NCBI GenBank assembly: GCA_006503535.1
Contig: QYRS01000011.1
Coordinates: 1,488,001-1,552,000 of the forward strand
Direction: 5' to 3'
DNA length: 64,000 nt
Source: Arthrinium phaeospermum
Lineage: Eukaryota > Ascomycota > Sordariomycetes > Amphisphaeriales > Apiosporaceae
Part shown: positions 35,999 through 49,011 of the stretch, piece by piece
How the letters are laid out: the number at the start of each line of letters is the position of its first letter
Numbering within the stretch: position 1 is the first letter of the stretch
Notes under the pieces: model-generated
What the model was told of the DNA's origin: nothing
Databases searched by the model: none
What the model saw: only the letters and a program-made list of their open reading frames with translations
Translations under genes and position numbers: made by a program

Positions 35999-38900
35999 AT
36001 AGATGTTTCATTAATAGACAGGGAGCTATGTATGCGTCAACGTGTGTGGTGTATCTGGTCGTTCATGGCTTTTATTAACCTTACCTACTACTTACCCTTT
36101 TCTGACATGGAGGTACTAGTGGGTAGTTTGGCGGAGTATTGGTCGGTGTTAGAGTCAGATATCTTTCCGGGCCTAGGCAAGTAGGTTGGTTGCCCAGTCG
36201 GTACTCTCTCTAAGGTAGAGTTTTTTTTCTTTCTCGCTCTATTACTCAAGTACGCCCGTATACCGGCACGTATGGATCATTCCCTAGGGAGAGCGGCAGC
36301 AGGCAAGAGGGGAGGACCAGAGTATCAAATGATCATTGACGAACAACACGCTGTGGTTGCGCTGTGGTTGGAACTTTTTGCGTCCCAAGGTGGATGCAGG
36401 GATTGCCAAGGCCCAAAGATGACCGGGGAGAGCAAAGTAGTATGATTACCTGCCTCCAATGTATTATTACTATCATTATCACACACAATGAGCGAAATGG
36501 ACGGTAGGTATCCCCCCATGGAAGGAGGCTGCCGAGAAAGAAACGAAGAAGAAAAAGAAGAAAAAAGTACAGTCGCCCAATAGGCAACCACGCATCGCAT
36601 AGACGCAGGAGATGGGTAGGTATGCATGTACGTACGTATGTGGATGTGGACGTAGGTATGCTTTACCTCCAACGTACCTCAAGCCCAGTAGCATGTCCAA
36701 CATTGCATACCTCACCTCTTCGTGACCTGCTGCTGCCGACTTGGTAAAGTACCGATTTAGCGATATGCACACTATGTACTTACCCCTAGGCCGATCCCCA
36801 AGACCTGGGAGCCAATCCCATCCTGGACAATGCGGCTCTCTTCGCTCAATGGGTGGATGGGTGGGTGGATGGAGCTGGGCCGAAAAGGACACTCGCTCCA
36901 TACTAATACGATCGATGCGCGCACACGCAACCCCGTCGAGCCCGTCTGTCTGTCTTCTTGTGCACCCTACAGCTCCTACCAATACATACGATTCAATTTG
37001 ATCGGCGGCGGAAATAATGGAAAGGGCCAGAAAAAACCTGCCGGATTTGAATGGAAGCGAGTGCGGCGCAGCTGCTAGTTGGTTTGACCAAATCACCAAA
37101 CCGGCAGCAGTATGCGACGCAATGCGAGGGTGCAAATTGGCCGGTTCCACGGGCGGCGCTGGGTTCTGGCGTTTTTTTTCCTTCTCTTCATCTCCCTCTC
37201 GCTCCTGAGGAAGAGTATACCCATGTATATTTATATATCTCTCGATATGCAGCTCGATTTAGAGAGGAGAGAGTATACTGTAGCTGTGACCAGATGTGGA
37301 GCGCGTGCAGGGATTGATTTCAATGGTCATGCAGCTAGGCTGGAATGACCGGAAGGTGGTATGTTGACGCCTACCTACTAGACAGGCTGCATACCTACAT
37401 ACCTACGTCGGTTCACGTGGAGGAGGATACCTCAGTAATGATCACCATCCGCGGCGAGCGGGCGTCGGGAGCATCGTACTTCAACCTCAACGACCAAATT
37501 CGGTCTTTGGATAGGTACATAGGTAAGCTGATCCATACTCGTTTGGCCGCGTGTACGATAAACACATTTCTAAGGTCGGCGTTTTACGATTTGGAGCTGA
37601 CTGGGCCCCGGGAGGCAGTGACTAATTGCCCGCTGCGGAACCAACAGGTCTCGCCAGAAGACGGCGCGCGCACACCCACGCAACGCCGTTGATTGTGTTG
37701 ATGACTAGGTATGATACGTAGGGCCGGTGTCAATCAGGTGATAGATAGTAGACTGTCGGGAGGAAGCTAGGCAGAAAGGATGTTTGTTTACCGCAAGGGA
37801 AGAAACGGGCGGGATACCTCTGGCTTGGGATCAGACGGACTATGGGGCAAAGGGCTGCGATCTGTATGGTCAGCATAATACGATGCGATACGGTACCCTG
37901 CAGTAACCTTTTTACAAGCAGCCAAGCCATAGACATATATATATATCAACCGATATAGTAATCATTCAACGTGATTGACTGCTTGCCTGCCGAGGACGAG
38001 TAGAGTGCTGTGCAACAAGTAGAAGTACGTACAGGGAGAGTACTCTCAATAGAACCTTAGTGCCTACCTCCTACCTCGTGCATCGTATTCAATGTTTGGC
38101 GCCGCCTATCGCCATGAACTCAGACGGGTTCCTATTGGCCTATTGGGTTTCCATGCCATGCGCCTATTATGTATCCTACAGTACTATGCCGCAAAGGGCA
38201 CGGCCACAGTCTCTCAGCTTCGCATCGTCAAAAATACATTTTCAGTACTCCGTACAAGGGGCGAAACGGGGTTAAGCGAGACGAGGAAAGCATTCCATCC
38301 GTTGCAATACCAGTATTCATTGCCAACTTGCTATGCGTGCTTCGCATGGCCGGCCGAGTCGACAAAAAGAAAAGTCTGACACTTACGCATCCACGCTCAC
38401 ACTTCATCCGCATCTGTTTCCCTCGTATATATCTCTCTCCCACTATATACGATTCGCCCTATATAGCGGGTGGCCCCATATGATAGCGCCTGTTTGGAAA
38501 TAGGATTCGTGATTATGCATTATGGCCTCAGTCTCAGTCTCAACCCATCACACACGGAAAAAGAAAGGGAGAGAATGGGGGAGTGTATCAGATCATCCAA
38601 CAGCCGTCCATTCCAAAGTACCGAATTGCCTAGCTTACGTGCACAAAGGGACCGAGAGAGAGATTTTGTATAGAAGAAAAACGAGACCGGCAAGAATCAA
38701 AAGAGGCGGCAATACTCCCCCGTGGCAGCTTCCAACGCCAATGAACGTATCTTTTGTCTAGGTTGTCTTACTATGGGTGCCGGTCCCCACCACCCAATCC
38801 TTCCACCCCCCATCTCCCACCCCCTGGTCCAATAAAGCTGAGCTCACTAATAACATGAACCCAAGGTGTGTCTTTTTGTCTCCCTCGCTCGTCTCGTCCT

Positions 38901-40097
38901 CTCTCATCCAACGTCGAGTATTGGATTGGGGGTACCCGACCACCGACCGATTAACCCCCCCAAGCCCCTTCCCTACCCACGTATAGGTGCATCATATATC
39001 CACTCACGGCCGGCCAAATAGTGCTATAAAACTTGCGTAACATTCGATCGGCATTTCGGATCCCGCCTGCCGCCTTTTCCTTCCTCTCTCGAATCCTGCC
39101 CGCCGTAAAGGAGTAAAGGAGCGCGGGCGCTTCAACACGACGAGGTCTGGATAGACAATTTAGAGTCTGCCCGAGTTGTGCATTCAGGAGGTACAGGCTA
39201 CGGAGTTCCTCCTTTGTGAGAAGTTGCTTGCTGCCAGGTCCCCGATTCTTTATCTCTCCGATTCGTCATCGGAGAATCTTGCCAGCCAACTTTGGTAGTA
39301 TCCTTGGGGGGGTGTAAGCTGGAGCAGGAATCTAACTAGGGTTGTCCGGATTTGGGCAAAAACCTACTGCTATACACCGTCGGGGCTTCTTCTCCAAGCA
39401 CTGTATACCGCCACGTTAGCGTACCCTGGGGGAGGTCCAACAACACATGCATACTTGACTGCTAGAATGCCCATATACTGCCTCGGGCCTAAGAGGCCCA
39501 AGGGTTCAAAGGTCCCAAGGTGAGGTGGTACAAATAATACGATACCTGTTCGGGCCCTTATGCTTTCTTGCCACCTCTTCGCTTGCTCACCGCAGGAGGC
39601 TCACCTGACTACCTCCTAGGGGAGCCCAAGGAAATGCCAGGTCCAATGATTGGGCATGGACGTATCGCATAGCTGTGCCATCATTATCACGCCACTCACT
39701 ACTCTCGTTCTCCCATCTGACTGCCTGCCTTGATAGGTAAATCCAGGCCTCACTAAGTGCCAGGTAGATACGATAGGTGCATTGAAAAAGCAAGTACCTG
39801 TCACACGAAACATCCCCCCAATATAGGTAGGTATATGTAACTCGGGGAGGCATCATCATCAGCCACACTGGTCAGCACTGGGCCTTTCTCAAACGGATTA
39901 TGCATGCATATTACGCCCGTCGTGGGGGGGCTCTATACACAAAAGAACTCTTGTACACTGCCGATGGATTCTTTCTCTACTAATCTACAGCCGGCACCGT
40001 CCGTTGCATCACGCCTCCCCTAGCTCTGGGGTTCTCTCCCTCTCCCTCTCCAAATCTCCGGATTACACACACCGGCCGATGATATCATCGGGGCGAT

Positions 40098-41034
40098 TTA
40101 CCAGTACTGGGGCTTGACGTAATCGGCGAAGGTCTTGGGCTCCTCGTAGCCGTGGTGGTCGTGGTGGCCGTGGCCATCGTCCTGGGGACCGACGTACTCC
40201 ATCTTGTAGACGCTGCCGCACTCGGGGCATCGCTCAATCGGGCGCTCGCGGGACATCTGCAAAAGCATCATGGTCAGCTTCTCGGTTCTGGTATAGCTAG
40301 AGCCAGTGTGGTATCGTATATCGTAGCTAGACGTATGCCTAACTATACAGCCACACACTTGGCGCCGTATCCGGTGGAGGGTTTGTTTGTACGTACACCG
40401 AGCCAGTGAACGACGTGAGAGTCGGCGGGGTAGCCAGTGCAGCCGGCGTACTGCTCGTCACCAGCAGACTTGACCATAATGGGGTTGTCGATGGTACCCT
40501 TTCGCGACGCATCGAGGGGGCGCATGTCGAAGATGTCGACGCCCTCCATCTTACCCAGAATTTCCAGACGCTCGAGACCGGTGGACTGCTCGAGATCGGT
40601 GGGAACGGTACCGGGCGCGGCACCGGGTCCGATCAGGTCGTCCTCAGTCTTGATGTCTGTGTAAAAGTGCGAAAGTCCATGTCAGCCTGCTGCCCAACTG
40701 TTTCCTGCTCATTTGCCTCCCAATTGGCCCCAATCGCATCGCGCGGCCGGTCCAGCACTCAATTGGTCAATTGAACCCAATTGACGGAGGGGAAGTTGCG
40801 TACCGGCAAAGGCCTTCATCTTCTGGCTGACGGCGGAGTGAGGCTCGACCTTGTTGGCTCCGGCATCACCTGTGATATCGCAAAGTTCAATGGTCAGCTG
40901 GGACGAGGCATGACGTGGTGGCGGTGGTGCGGCGGTGCCTTACGTCGCAAGACGGACGCGGTGAAGCTGCGTCGGATGACGGGAGTGACGGCGGCACGGC
41001 GGGCGGCCGCGACAGCAGAGCGTTGCAGAAACAT
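40098..41034 (-). CDS. COX4: Cytochrome c oxidase subunit Cox4 (COX5B homologue)
   Basis: Four exons on the minus strand: 41034..40944, 40869..40804, 40656..40397, 40256..40098; 191 aa. Residues 1-31 form a basic, hydroxylated, acid-free mitochondrial presequence (MFLQRSAVAAARRAAVTPVI). The mature part contains LEILGKMEGVDIFDMRPLDAS, GTIDNPIMVKSAGDEQYAGCTGYP and RPIERCPECGSVYK. C125, H133, C149 and C152 match the expected Cys/His zinc site of the yeast-type subunit. The third intron uses GTACGT at 40396; the overlapping GTGTAC two bases earlier gives the wrong phase. The C-terminus carries a His-rich stretch (DDGHGHHDHHGYEEP). It is a nuclear-encoded structural subunit of respiratory complex IV facing the matrix. 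Confidence 0.94.
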
Positions 41035-43167
41035 TCTAGGTCGTGAGATTGAAGAGCGGAGAGGGTTCGGGTGGGTTTGTCGTCGTGGGGGGTGGTGGTG
41101 TTCGATGGGACCTCAGGTTTGGGAAAAAGAGAGGGATTTCTACTTTTCCTTGCTGATTTGATGATACTCTCTCGGCAGCAATGGCTCACAATCGTTCGAC
41201 CCAAAACCCGAGAGCAGCTCCAAATCCAACCAATGAGCTTGGCCCTTTTAGGAGCTCAGCAATCCTCCACCCACACTTTCTTCCTTTCCTTCCCTCACCC
41301 TTGGCTTAGTCATCGGGATCACGTGACGTGCATCACACTGTTAAACGTGGAGAAACAACGACGATGGAAGACAAGCAGCTACATCTCAGCAAGATCATAA
41401 ATTACTTAATGTATCATTGCGTCTACCGCTTGATTTGAAAAGAAGATATCCATGATGTGGAATCTGCCATATGCAATGTCCCTATCACCGTGTACAATGC
41501 GACATTGTACATGTTGCCGAGTTCAATGGAACAACAAATATATTCATCACCAGCGTTACAACCACACGAGGAATATCGCCTTTCCGTCGATAGATCTAGC
41601 TAAGATAACTCTATGAGTAAAGAGAGCGACCACATTGATACTGTTTGGTAAATTCCCCAGACACTGAAGTTATGCATGAACGGGCCGCCCCCTAGGCAGC
41701 CCCCCATCGCCTCATCCGCAGTCATTCGGTTGCATGCCTGGCTCGGCTTCCGACTGGTCCAATTCTTGACTTGTATGTATGCGACCCCATGCAGGCGAAG
41801 CTCTCCCGGCACAAAAGCCACTTGCTGCTTGACACGAGCGTCAACATTTTCCTTACTCCGGTCCCCCTCTCGCTCAGGCTGAAGTGACTTGGGGCCATGC
41901 TTGGATCTTTTCTCGAAAAATGAAAGAATTGAAATTGAACTATTGAAGCGTGCTATGTGCTGTTGGCGCCTATGTGGCTGATCCTCGGATAAGCTGCAGA
42001 CCCCTTTCCTATTATGCATACCCAAGATATTTCTGTAAAAGATCACCGTTTGATTGATGGAATATTACCACCCAATGTCCCTCTCCAAGACCCATGTTTG
42101 GAAAGGCGTCAGCATAGAGTATCATTCGGCGCACCATTCATTGATGCTCCTCTCCCAGATACGTGTCCCAAAGACGAGTGACGCAACCCGTTTCTCTAGG
42201 GAAAGAATCACGAAGGCATGGCATATTGGCGCAGCGAACATATGGCAGCAGAATTGACCTTGGGACTTGGCTTGTTTGGACCCTGCACCAACGCTGGGAA
42301 CAAGAACAGCACATGGTATGTCATATGCAATCGCCAGGTTCGTCGGGCTGGATGTGAAGACCATGTTGGTTCGTTCATGTTTCATCTTATGTCTATCTAG
42401 TCACTGTGCTTCCCATCTTCTATATGATTATCATAGAACATGTGTCTTACTTTATGTCGATATGCAGTCAATCATTCACGTTCATGTTTCCGTCCTTCTC
42501 TTGGACCAAGCCCTAAAAAGTCCGTCCATATAACCTCATGTTGGATTTGGGCTGGAGGTGGGAGAGCTGGCTAGCAATGGAATACATGCGTTTAGACAGT
42601 AGTCAAGGATAAGGCCCATTGATAGTTCTCAGCAACCCATCCATGGTACATACGATTGGTCATACGATGACTAGGAAAGTTGATTCTATTGAGATGACGA
42701 ACTAGATCTACCGCTAAGCTGGGAAATCGTCCCCCTAATATACGATCTAATCGTATAAAGGATCCTTAGGTATCACACACGATGTCTAAGGTGCCTCCTA
42801 TCTCCTATGTATGACACAAGGACCTTTACTACCATAACCTACCAGATCCAGCTCAATATAGCTATTGACCTCAACACTTGTTGAGGTGATTCCTGGCGTC
42901 AAAGGTGGTAGAATGCCTGGGCCCCTCCCTCGCGAACTATTGACCTATAGCTCACCTGTGCCCGGGGATGTGTTTCAAGGCTGACACTGTAGCCTTAGGA
43001 GCTCAAACATATCTATATTCAGGCCAGACCAGAGCGCTGCCTAGTCTTTGACTATGATCTATGCATTTCTAATGGTGTCTTGTACTTCGTTGGTATCACG
43101 CCCTGCCTTCAGCTGCTACTCCCGGCGGGACGAGCCAGTCCTATAGTCACGAAACCGTTCTGCCCCC
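41035..43167. other. 2.1-kb intergenic region
   Basis: COX4 promoter side plus 3' flank of the Nudix gene. No supported gene; frames up to about 148 codons look random. AT-rich. Confidence 0.45.
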
Positions 43168-43827
43168 TCAGGAAATCACCTGCGCTCTGAGCTCTCTCCG
43201 CAAACGGAATCCTTCCAATATGGACTGCTCCTGTTCGTTGTGCGTGAACGTGATCTCCGTCTCGCCGACTTGATGACCCCGGCACTCCTCCTCGGTACCC
43301 CAAAGGAACGCGACGTGCTCCTCGGGGTCCAGCTTGACCACTGGCGGCGACGTCTTCCCCCCTTCCACGTCGGCCAGGAACTCGACCTTGAGCATCCGTC
43401 GGCCCCGTCTCGTGAAAAACGGCCTGCCCTCGCCGACCTGGGGACCGATGTGCGCGGCGCGCAGCCCGCTCTCCTCCCACAGCTCGCGCGCCACCGCGTG
43501 CAGGACCGTCTCGTCCTCGTCGTCGCATGCGCCGCCCGGCACCTCCCAGCGCAGCGGCATCGAGTCGTGCGGCGCGCGCTGGACGAGCAGGATGCGGTCT
43601 TCTGCTTGCCGTTTGTCATGGTCGCTGCTGTGCGTCGCGGCAGAACTGGAGGATGGTAAGATGGATGGAAAGGAGGAAAATACGAGAGCTCCCGTGGCGA
43701 GGCCTTCAAAGCCCGCGTTGGCGGCTAGGTAGGCGGCCATGGATGTGGCGAAGGGGGCGAGGGAGGGGTCGGAGGTAAAGGGCGACAGCTTCCCCACAGC
43801 TGCTTTTGCATCGGATGTCGATGCCAT
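43168..43827 (-). CDS. Nudix hydrolase
   Basis: Intronless, 219 aa, from ATG 43827. The Nudix box lies at residues about 98-122: PGG followed by a DDEDE loop, then ETVLHAVARELWEESGL. The catalytic REL-x-EE-x-G-L half is intact; the Gly-to-Glu loop is one residue longer than the canonical Gx5E. Upstream segment RILLVQRAPHDSMPLRWEVPGG is the usual strand before the box. Nudix enzymes cleave nucleoside diphosphates linked to another moiety with divalent metal; the substrate of this protein is unknown. No targeting signal is obvious. Strongly GC-rich coding, which creates long shadow frames on the other strand. Confidence 0.9.
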   Translation of the reverse strand: MASTSDAKAAVGKLSPFTSDPSLAPFATSMAAYLAANAGFEGLATGALVFSSFPSILPSSSSAATHSSDHDKRQAEDRILLVQRAPHDSMPLRWEVPGGACDDEDETVLHAVARELWEESGLRAAHIGPQVGEGRPFFTRRGRRMLKVEFLADVEGGKTSPPVVKLDPEEHVAFLWGTEEECRGHQVGETEITFTHNEQEQSILEGFRLRRELRAQVIS

Positions 43828-46800
43828 CTTCTTTGGCTATGTTGTGGACCGAACTCGGCGTGAAGTTGTGAAGTTGTGAAGGTGCCGTGCTTATGCTTGT
43901 TTGTTTTCGGGTCCGCTCCGGAGAACCAGCGGATGAGATGAAGTCGGCACGTCGATCTTCGCACCGCAAAACCCCGGGCCAAGTGGGGTTAAATAGCTGA
44001 GACACTTCTCACACCTTTGGAGCGTAATTGATGACCCAACTAACCTCTCGCTCTCTTGAACCGAAGTGCCATCTGTAAGCCTTGGGGGGCAATAGCTTGA
44101 TGATAGAATGAGCGGATGCATACCATCTTATAGACTCGTTGTTTCACTGCGAACAGGTATCGTCCGAAGGGACTTTGACAAGACGTTGAACTACATATGA
44201 TAACCAATCTCACCACCAAACAGTCAATCTTCGACCAGCCGTCAAACAAACATGTGGATGGCCCAAGAATATAGCATGAACTACAGCTATCACCTCCTTA
44301 AGTCTCGTACGGTTAATATAGAAGTGTTTTTGATAGCCTGAGGTATCGAGCAATCTGAGATGCCTAACCTTTAGTGCTCGAACTACATGTATCTACATAG
44401 CTGGCCACGAGTCTTATCAAAGGCTGTCTGCACTTCGCGCACTTGGAGATGTGCGATGTGCAATTTGGGACGCTTTTACGTGGTGACTCTGTTGGCGGCA
44501 TAACCAAGTAGATGTCAATATCTCAAAAAAGATTTGCAGGTCCATCGTGTTCCGTTCGTTGTATAGTTGCGAAGTAGGAAGTTACGACTGGCTCACTATA
44601 AACCATGGACAGCCCTCGAGTTCACATTCTTCCGACCCTCATCCCCTTCGGTTCGATATTTAACCTGGACAAATTTGCAGGTCGTATAGGTCGAGGCCAG
44701 CATGATTTTTGAAATCCTCTTCATATTGGACCGTCTGATGTTACACTAGCGGTGGACTGGGCGGTATCCAATGAGCTAGAACTGATACACACCACCAGGC
44801 AAACGATGCATTCCGTATTCTCGAAGGGGTTCTGAATCGATATGCGTACAAGTTTAAGCTCGCGCATGGGATCATTAGTATGCACCTGTTAGGTTGCAAC
44901 CCCGGCATCCTGGCATCTTGTATAGTATCTTCACTAAGACGCGGGCTTGCTGCGTTCCGCCTGACAGCTCAAGGCGCCGGTACGTGTAGCACGTGGGCGA
45001 TTTCGGGCCCAACGTAGAAGGTCGCCAGGGTAAAAGAAACGCGGGTAGGCTACGATATGATGCCGCCCTTCGTCTTCCACGATAACAGCAATTGTGGTGT
45101 AGAGAATCTCCTTCACTGGCGCTTTGCAATATGCCAGCGTATCTCCATGCCTACCGTAGTGAGATTCGTATCAATCTGCAAGCCACGAGCGTGCCTCAAG
45201 ACAGCACTAGCCAGCCACAGAATGTCTGCTCAAGATTAGGAATGACGACGCACAATGCGACTTCTCTGGCAGGACGAAGTTCGAGGTTCGCGGTCTGCGA
45301 AATTTGTCAACGAGGACTGCGCCTGTTTGTGCAAGTCTTCAGCGCGCGCGGGGCAGCGTCAAAGTAGAGACGGCGACGTCGACTCAAAACAGTGCCGGCC
45401 TGAACATATTTTCAATTGCCTGACTATCCGTGAGGCACGTCTCAAGGAGCGAAGCCTTTACCTTTTTAAAATGATTTGCAAAAAAGATGTTTATTGAGGG
45501 AATAAAGGCCCTTGGTGCCGCATGAGGCTTGCCGTGGATCCCCTGCTCTTACGCACCAGTTGTGAAACATGTCAACCCACCCCTGACCCCTGACCTTTGC
45601 GAGCTCAGGTTGCAGTTGTGACCGTCCCGTCAGTGGGCGTCGTGCGGGCCATGTCTCAAACAAAGCATAACATTGGATCTGTGCCTGCTAGGTATATGGT
45701 TAATGGGCCGAGTCAGAAGGCGAGTTACCCCAAAATAGATATGACTTTTCTGTGATCAGCGTCCAGCCAGATCTCACATTGATGCACATATTACTCCGTA
45801 GTACATAATGATAGCAGCCAACCCTACTGCATATTCGCCTGGACATGCCGCGTAACGTCGAGCACTAATGCCATGACAGAACGCCACGCCCCGTCAGCTG
45901 AAAGGAAAAGTAAAATAGCTGTTCAAGCCACCGACGAACTGACCGGTGACCTCTGTTTCCCGGGGGGAAACGTGACAAGTTCCAAGTATCGGATGCTCGT
46001 CGGATGGAAAAGCCCAGTGCCCAGTGCCCAGGGAAACTGGCCCTCCGCCCAGACAGTTAGTGGTTCAGCGGGCGGGCGCCAGGCAGGCTACAATGGCTCG
46101 GTGGATATCCCCCCAATGCCCAGCAAAGTCGCATCGGCATCCTTGTAACAACAATGCGCTGCTCGCAGCAAAAAGGCAGGCCGTTTCTGGTGTTTGATGT
46201 GCGCTGCCAATCTCCACCCTTGTCGCCTCGGCTCCCCTCTCTTTCCTTCCCGCTTGAGAGTTGAGATGGCAAGTGGCATTGGCAGGTGCGGTTTGCTTGC
46301 CGTACCAACTCGCAGAAAGCTGGGCTTTTAGCGAGTCTTGTCTAGTGGACTTGTCCCTGATTAGTGTACCCAGTCATTGGAGCCCGTCGCGACCGCCCAG
46401 CCCGCCCGGCTCGTCCTCTATCCAGTCGTTGGCCCTCTCTTCCAAAAGCCGATTCCGTACTACAGATGGAATCGCAGCGGTGCCTCTTAATCTAACCTAT
46501 CTATCTACCTTGTGTAACCTTTTTCGGCTTTCTTGGGCTTTTTGTTTTTTTTCTTGGTCCCTTTCGTCATTCGTCGTCCTCGTCGCCTTCCGTTTCCATC
46601 GCCTGCATCCGGGATGCTTGGCTAATACGTCGTTCATTATTTCATTTCTGTCTGGTCCAGCCACCAGCAGCGTAATCGTTGGTTGTATTACAATAATCGC
46701 CGGTCGCCCTCTTCCGACCCTTCCTGGTGCCAACTCCGACGAAAGCAATCGCCGATACCTGCTCTTTAATTCACTCTCTTCTATATTCATACATCGCGTC

Positions 46801-47136
46801 GCTGGTTCGGTCTGTTCATTATTATTACAACTACGGTTCCTCGCGATTCTTCGGTCATTCCGAAGCTGACTCGATCTACGGGCTTGCGGATCTATTATTG
46901 GCTTCACTTAGAAGACATTGTCTCACCTATAGACTGGCATCGCTCATCCCATATAGCCACGCATCTCAATTATAATCCAGGCTGTATAACTCAGGATTCT
47001 TTAGCTTGGGCTGTCCGGCTATTCCGCGAAAAGGTACTGGAAGGCGAGGCTTGATTGCAGACACTATACATGTATAACCGCTAACACTCACCTTAAGGTT
47101 AATACTGTGCCTGGCACGCAAGTGACTGACCCGAGA
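43828..47136. other. 3.3-kb intergenic region
   Basis: Between the Nudix gene and the aspartic protease gene (divergent). No gene supported. Pyrimidine-rich, intron-like sequence from about 46380 to 46900 (T-runs, TCTTC tracts) suggests a long transcribed leader of the protease gene; that is inference. A 202-codon frame at 46261-46869 is low-complexity Ser/Leu/Phe and is not called. Confidence 0.45.
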
Positions 47137-48683
47137 ATGACAGCCTTGTCATTTTTCCTGGCTTCCTCCGTCGTAGCTCTGGGGACTCAAGCACAACATG
47201 TCGTCCCGCGGAACGACACGCCCATGCCTATGCCTAGCCATGGCGCAAACTGTATCCGGTTTCCCGTCTTCCATTCGACTAACCGCGAGGTCTTTGGCGA
47301 TATGTGGGAGAAGCGCGGCATTGAGACGTTGCCGCTAGCGAACCGATCGGATGTGGCATACTATGCCAGGTTGGACATCGGGAACCCGCCGCAGCAGAAT
47401 TATGTGCAGCTGGACACCGGCTCCTTCGAATTATGGGTGAACCCGGACTGCACGAATCTCGTCACGACATCCGACCAACGGTTCTGCCAGGCTGTAGGGT
47501 CCTATGATCCCAAAAAGTCGAAAACGAGCAACGTCACGCAGTCTACCAAGACTCTCAGATACGGTATAGGGAGCGCGAACATCCAGTATGTCACGGACGA
47601 CATGACTTTCCAAAACTCGAAAAACACGTTGAAGAATGTTCGGTTCGGCTTTGCTACGGAGACCAAGGACGAGTTTTCTGGGATTATGGGCATCGGACAC
47701 GGCAACGGCGTTAACGTTGGTTACAAGAACTTTGTCGACGAATTGGAGGCCCAGAACGTTACGGCCACGAAGGCGTTCAGTCTTGCCCTCGGCAGCAAAG
47801 ACGAGCAGGAGGGCATGGTGATGTTTGGGGGTTTGGACACAGCGAAATTTGCGGGCAACCTCGCGACCTTGCCCATCGTCCCCGCCTCGCAATCACCCGA
47901 TGGAGTCGCACGTTACTGGGTGGACATGAACTATATGAGTCTGACGCCCCCCAGCGGAAACATGAAGAAGTACACCAACACCACCATGGCCGTTTTCCTC
48001 GACAGCGGCGCAACTCTCACGCTTCTTCCGACGACCTTGGCCAACACCATTGCTGCCGACTTTGGCGCCCAAGGCACAGACGCCAACGGGTTCTATCCGG
48101 TTGACTGCGCCCTGGCTAAAATGCCGGGGACCGTCGATTTTGCCTTCCCAGGCGTGACCATTCGCGTGCCCTACAAGGAGATGATCCGAGAGGTCCCGAC
48201 CGCTTTTGGAGCACTGTGCTACCTCGGTATCTCCCCCAACGAAGACTTCGTTCTGCTCGGAGATACCATGCTGCGCTCTGCATATGGTAGGTTACCAATC
48301 TTCCCCCCTTACATCAAATCTGACATGACTAACGTTTCGTAGCCGTCTTCGATCAAACCAACAACGCCATCCACATGGCTCAATACACCAACTGTGGCAC
48401 AGAAGACATGGAAATCTTCCCGGACACGAACTTCACCTCCATCAAGGGCAAGTGCAAGGCACCCAGCTTCAAGCCCGCCTCGACGACCGTAACCACAAGC
48501 GAAAGGCCTCTCCTGCCCACCACCATGCCTACCGGGACCAACCGACCCACGGCCGCCGGTCCGCCGTCCGGGTCGGGATCGACCGGACCTGATTCGGCAG
48601 CCCCGGCCTTGAGGAGCGGCCTGGGCTGGCTGAGCATATGCGTTTTATCGACGACTGTTTTTAGTTTAGCAGCGCTATCTTAG
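47137..48683 (+). CDS. Secreted GPI-type aspartic protease (yapsin-like, A1 family)
   Basis: Two exons, 47137..48286 and 48343..48683; 496 aa. ATG 47137 starts a signal peptide (MTALSFFLASSVVALGTQAQ, cleavage probably after Ala19 or Gln20). Both catalytic motifs are intact: D93-T-G-S in YVQLDTGSFELWV and D289-S-G-A in AVFLDSGATLTLLP. The 56-nt intron has a GACTAAC branch point. After the catalytic domain (ending near GLYSPNED-like LGISPNEDFVLLGDTML and AVFDQTNNAIHMAQY) comes a Ser/Thr/Pro-rich stalk of about 60 residues and a C-terminal hydrophobic segment (LGWLSICVLSTTVFSLAALS), the arrangement of a GPI-anchored cell-surface protease. Many N-glycosylation sequons. Family role: processing of surface or secreted proteins and extracellular proteolysis. 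Confidence 0.92.
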
Positions 48684-49011
48684 AATTCGCGAAATCACCT
48701 TATGTATAGGCATTGGACGACGGCGTTTAGGGTGTATATACTTCTTCGAGGCCGCACCACGACAGGGGCGGCGCCTTGCACATACCATTTACACAGAGCG
48801 GAAGCGATGATTGGCCGATAATGGGCTCTCTGTTATACATATCTTGGATACCCGAAGGGGCCGACAATGTATAGGTTATTTAGTAATACAATAGTGTCCC
48901 CAAATTTTCTTTCTGAATGAGACGGCTAGCATGAGTCGCTATGGATTGTTCCCAACAGGCTCGCACTTAAGGGTCGGTGCTGGGGACCCTGAAGATCTGT
49001 ATAGCAGTTCG
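48684..49011. other. Convergent 3' regions
   Basis: Short region between the convergent protease and beta-glucosidase genes; AT-rich, no gene. Confidence 0.5.

Larger units (their letters stand above)
33684..40097. other. 6.4-kb gene-free region rich in CCTACC/GGTAGG motifs and simple repeats
   Basis: I find no supported gene on either strand; frames stay under about 225 codons and are interrupted by low-complexity sequence. Visible content: a TGCTG-type pentamer repeat (34162-34184), GT dinucleotide run (about 35646-35658), GC run (35739-35749), an 18-bp perfect palindrome (35981-35998), TA run (37937-37946), and very many TACCTACC/GGTAGGTA copies (for example 34404, 34545, 36082, 36617, 37370-37410, 38064, 39826). 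It lies 5' of both the minus-strand Ala/Gln-rich gene at its left end and 3' of COX4 at its right end, so a long leader or promoter of the former is likely. Confidence 0.6.

Noticed and set aside
36479..37150. 223-codon minus-strand frame in the gene-free region
   Set aside because: Contains long Phe and low-complexity runs and no domain; consistent with chance in repeat-rich DNA.
46261..46869. 202-codon plus-strand open frame
   Set aside because: Low-complexity Ser/Leu/Phe sequence from pyrimidine-rich DNA; more likely the leader or promoter of the aspartic protease gene.
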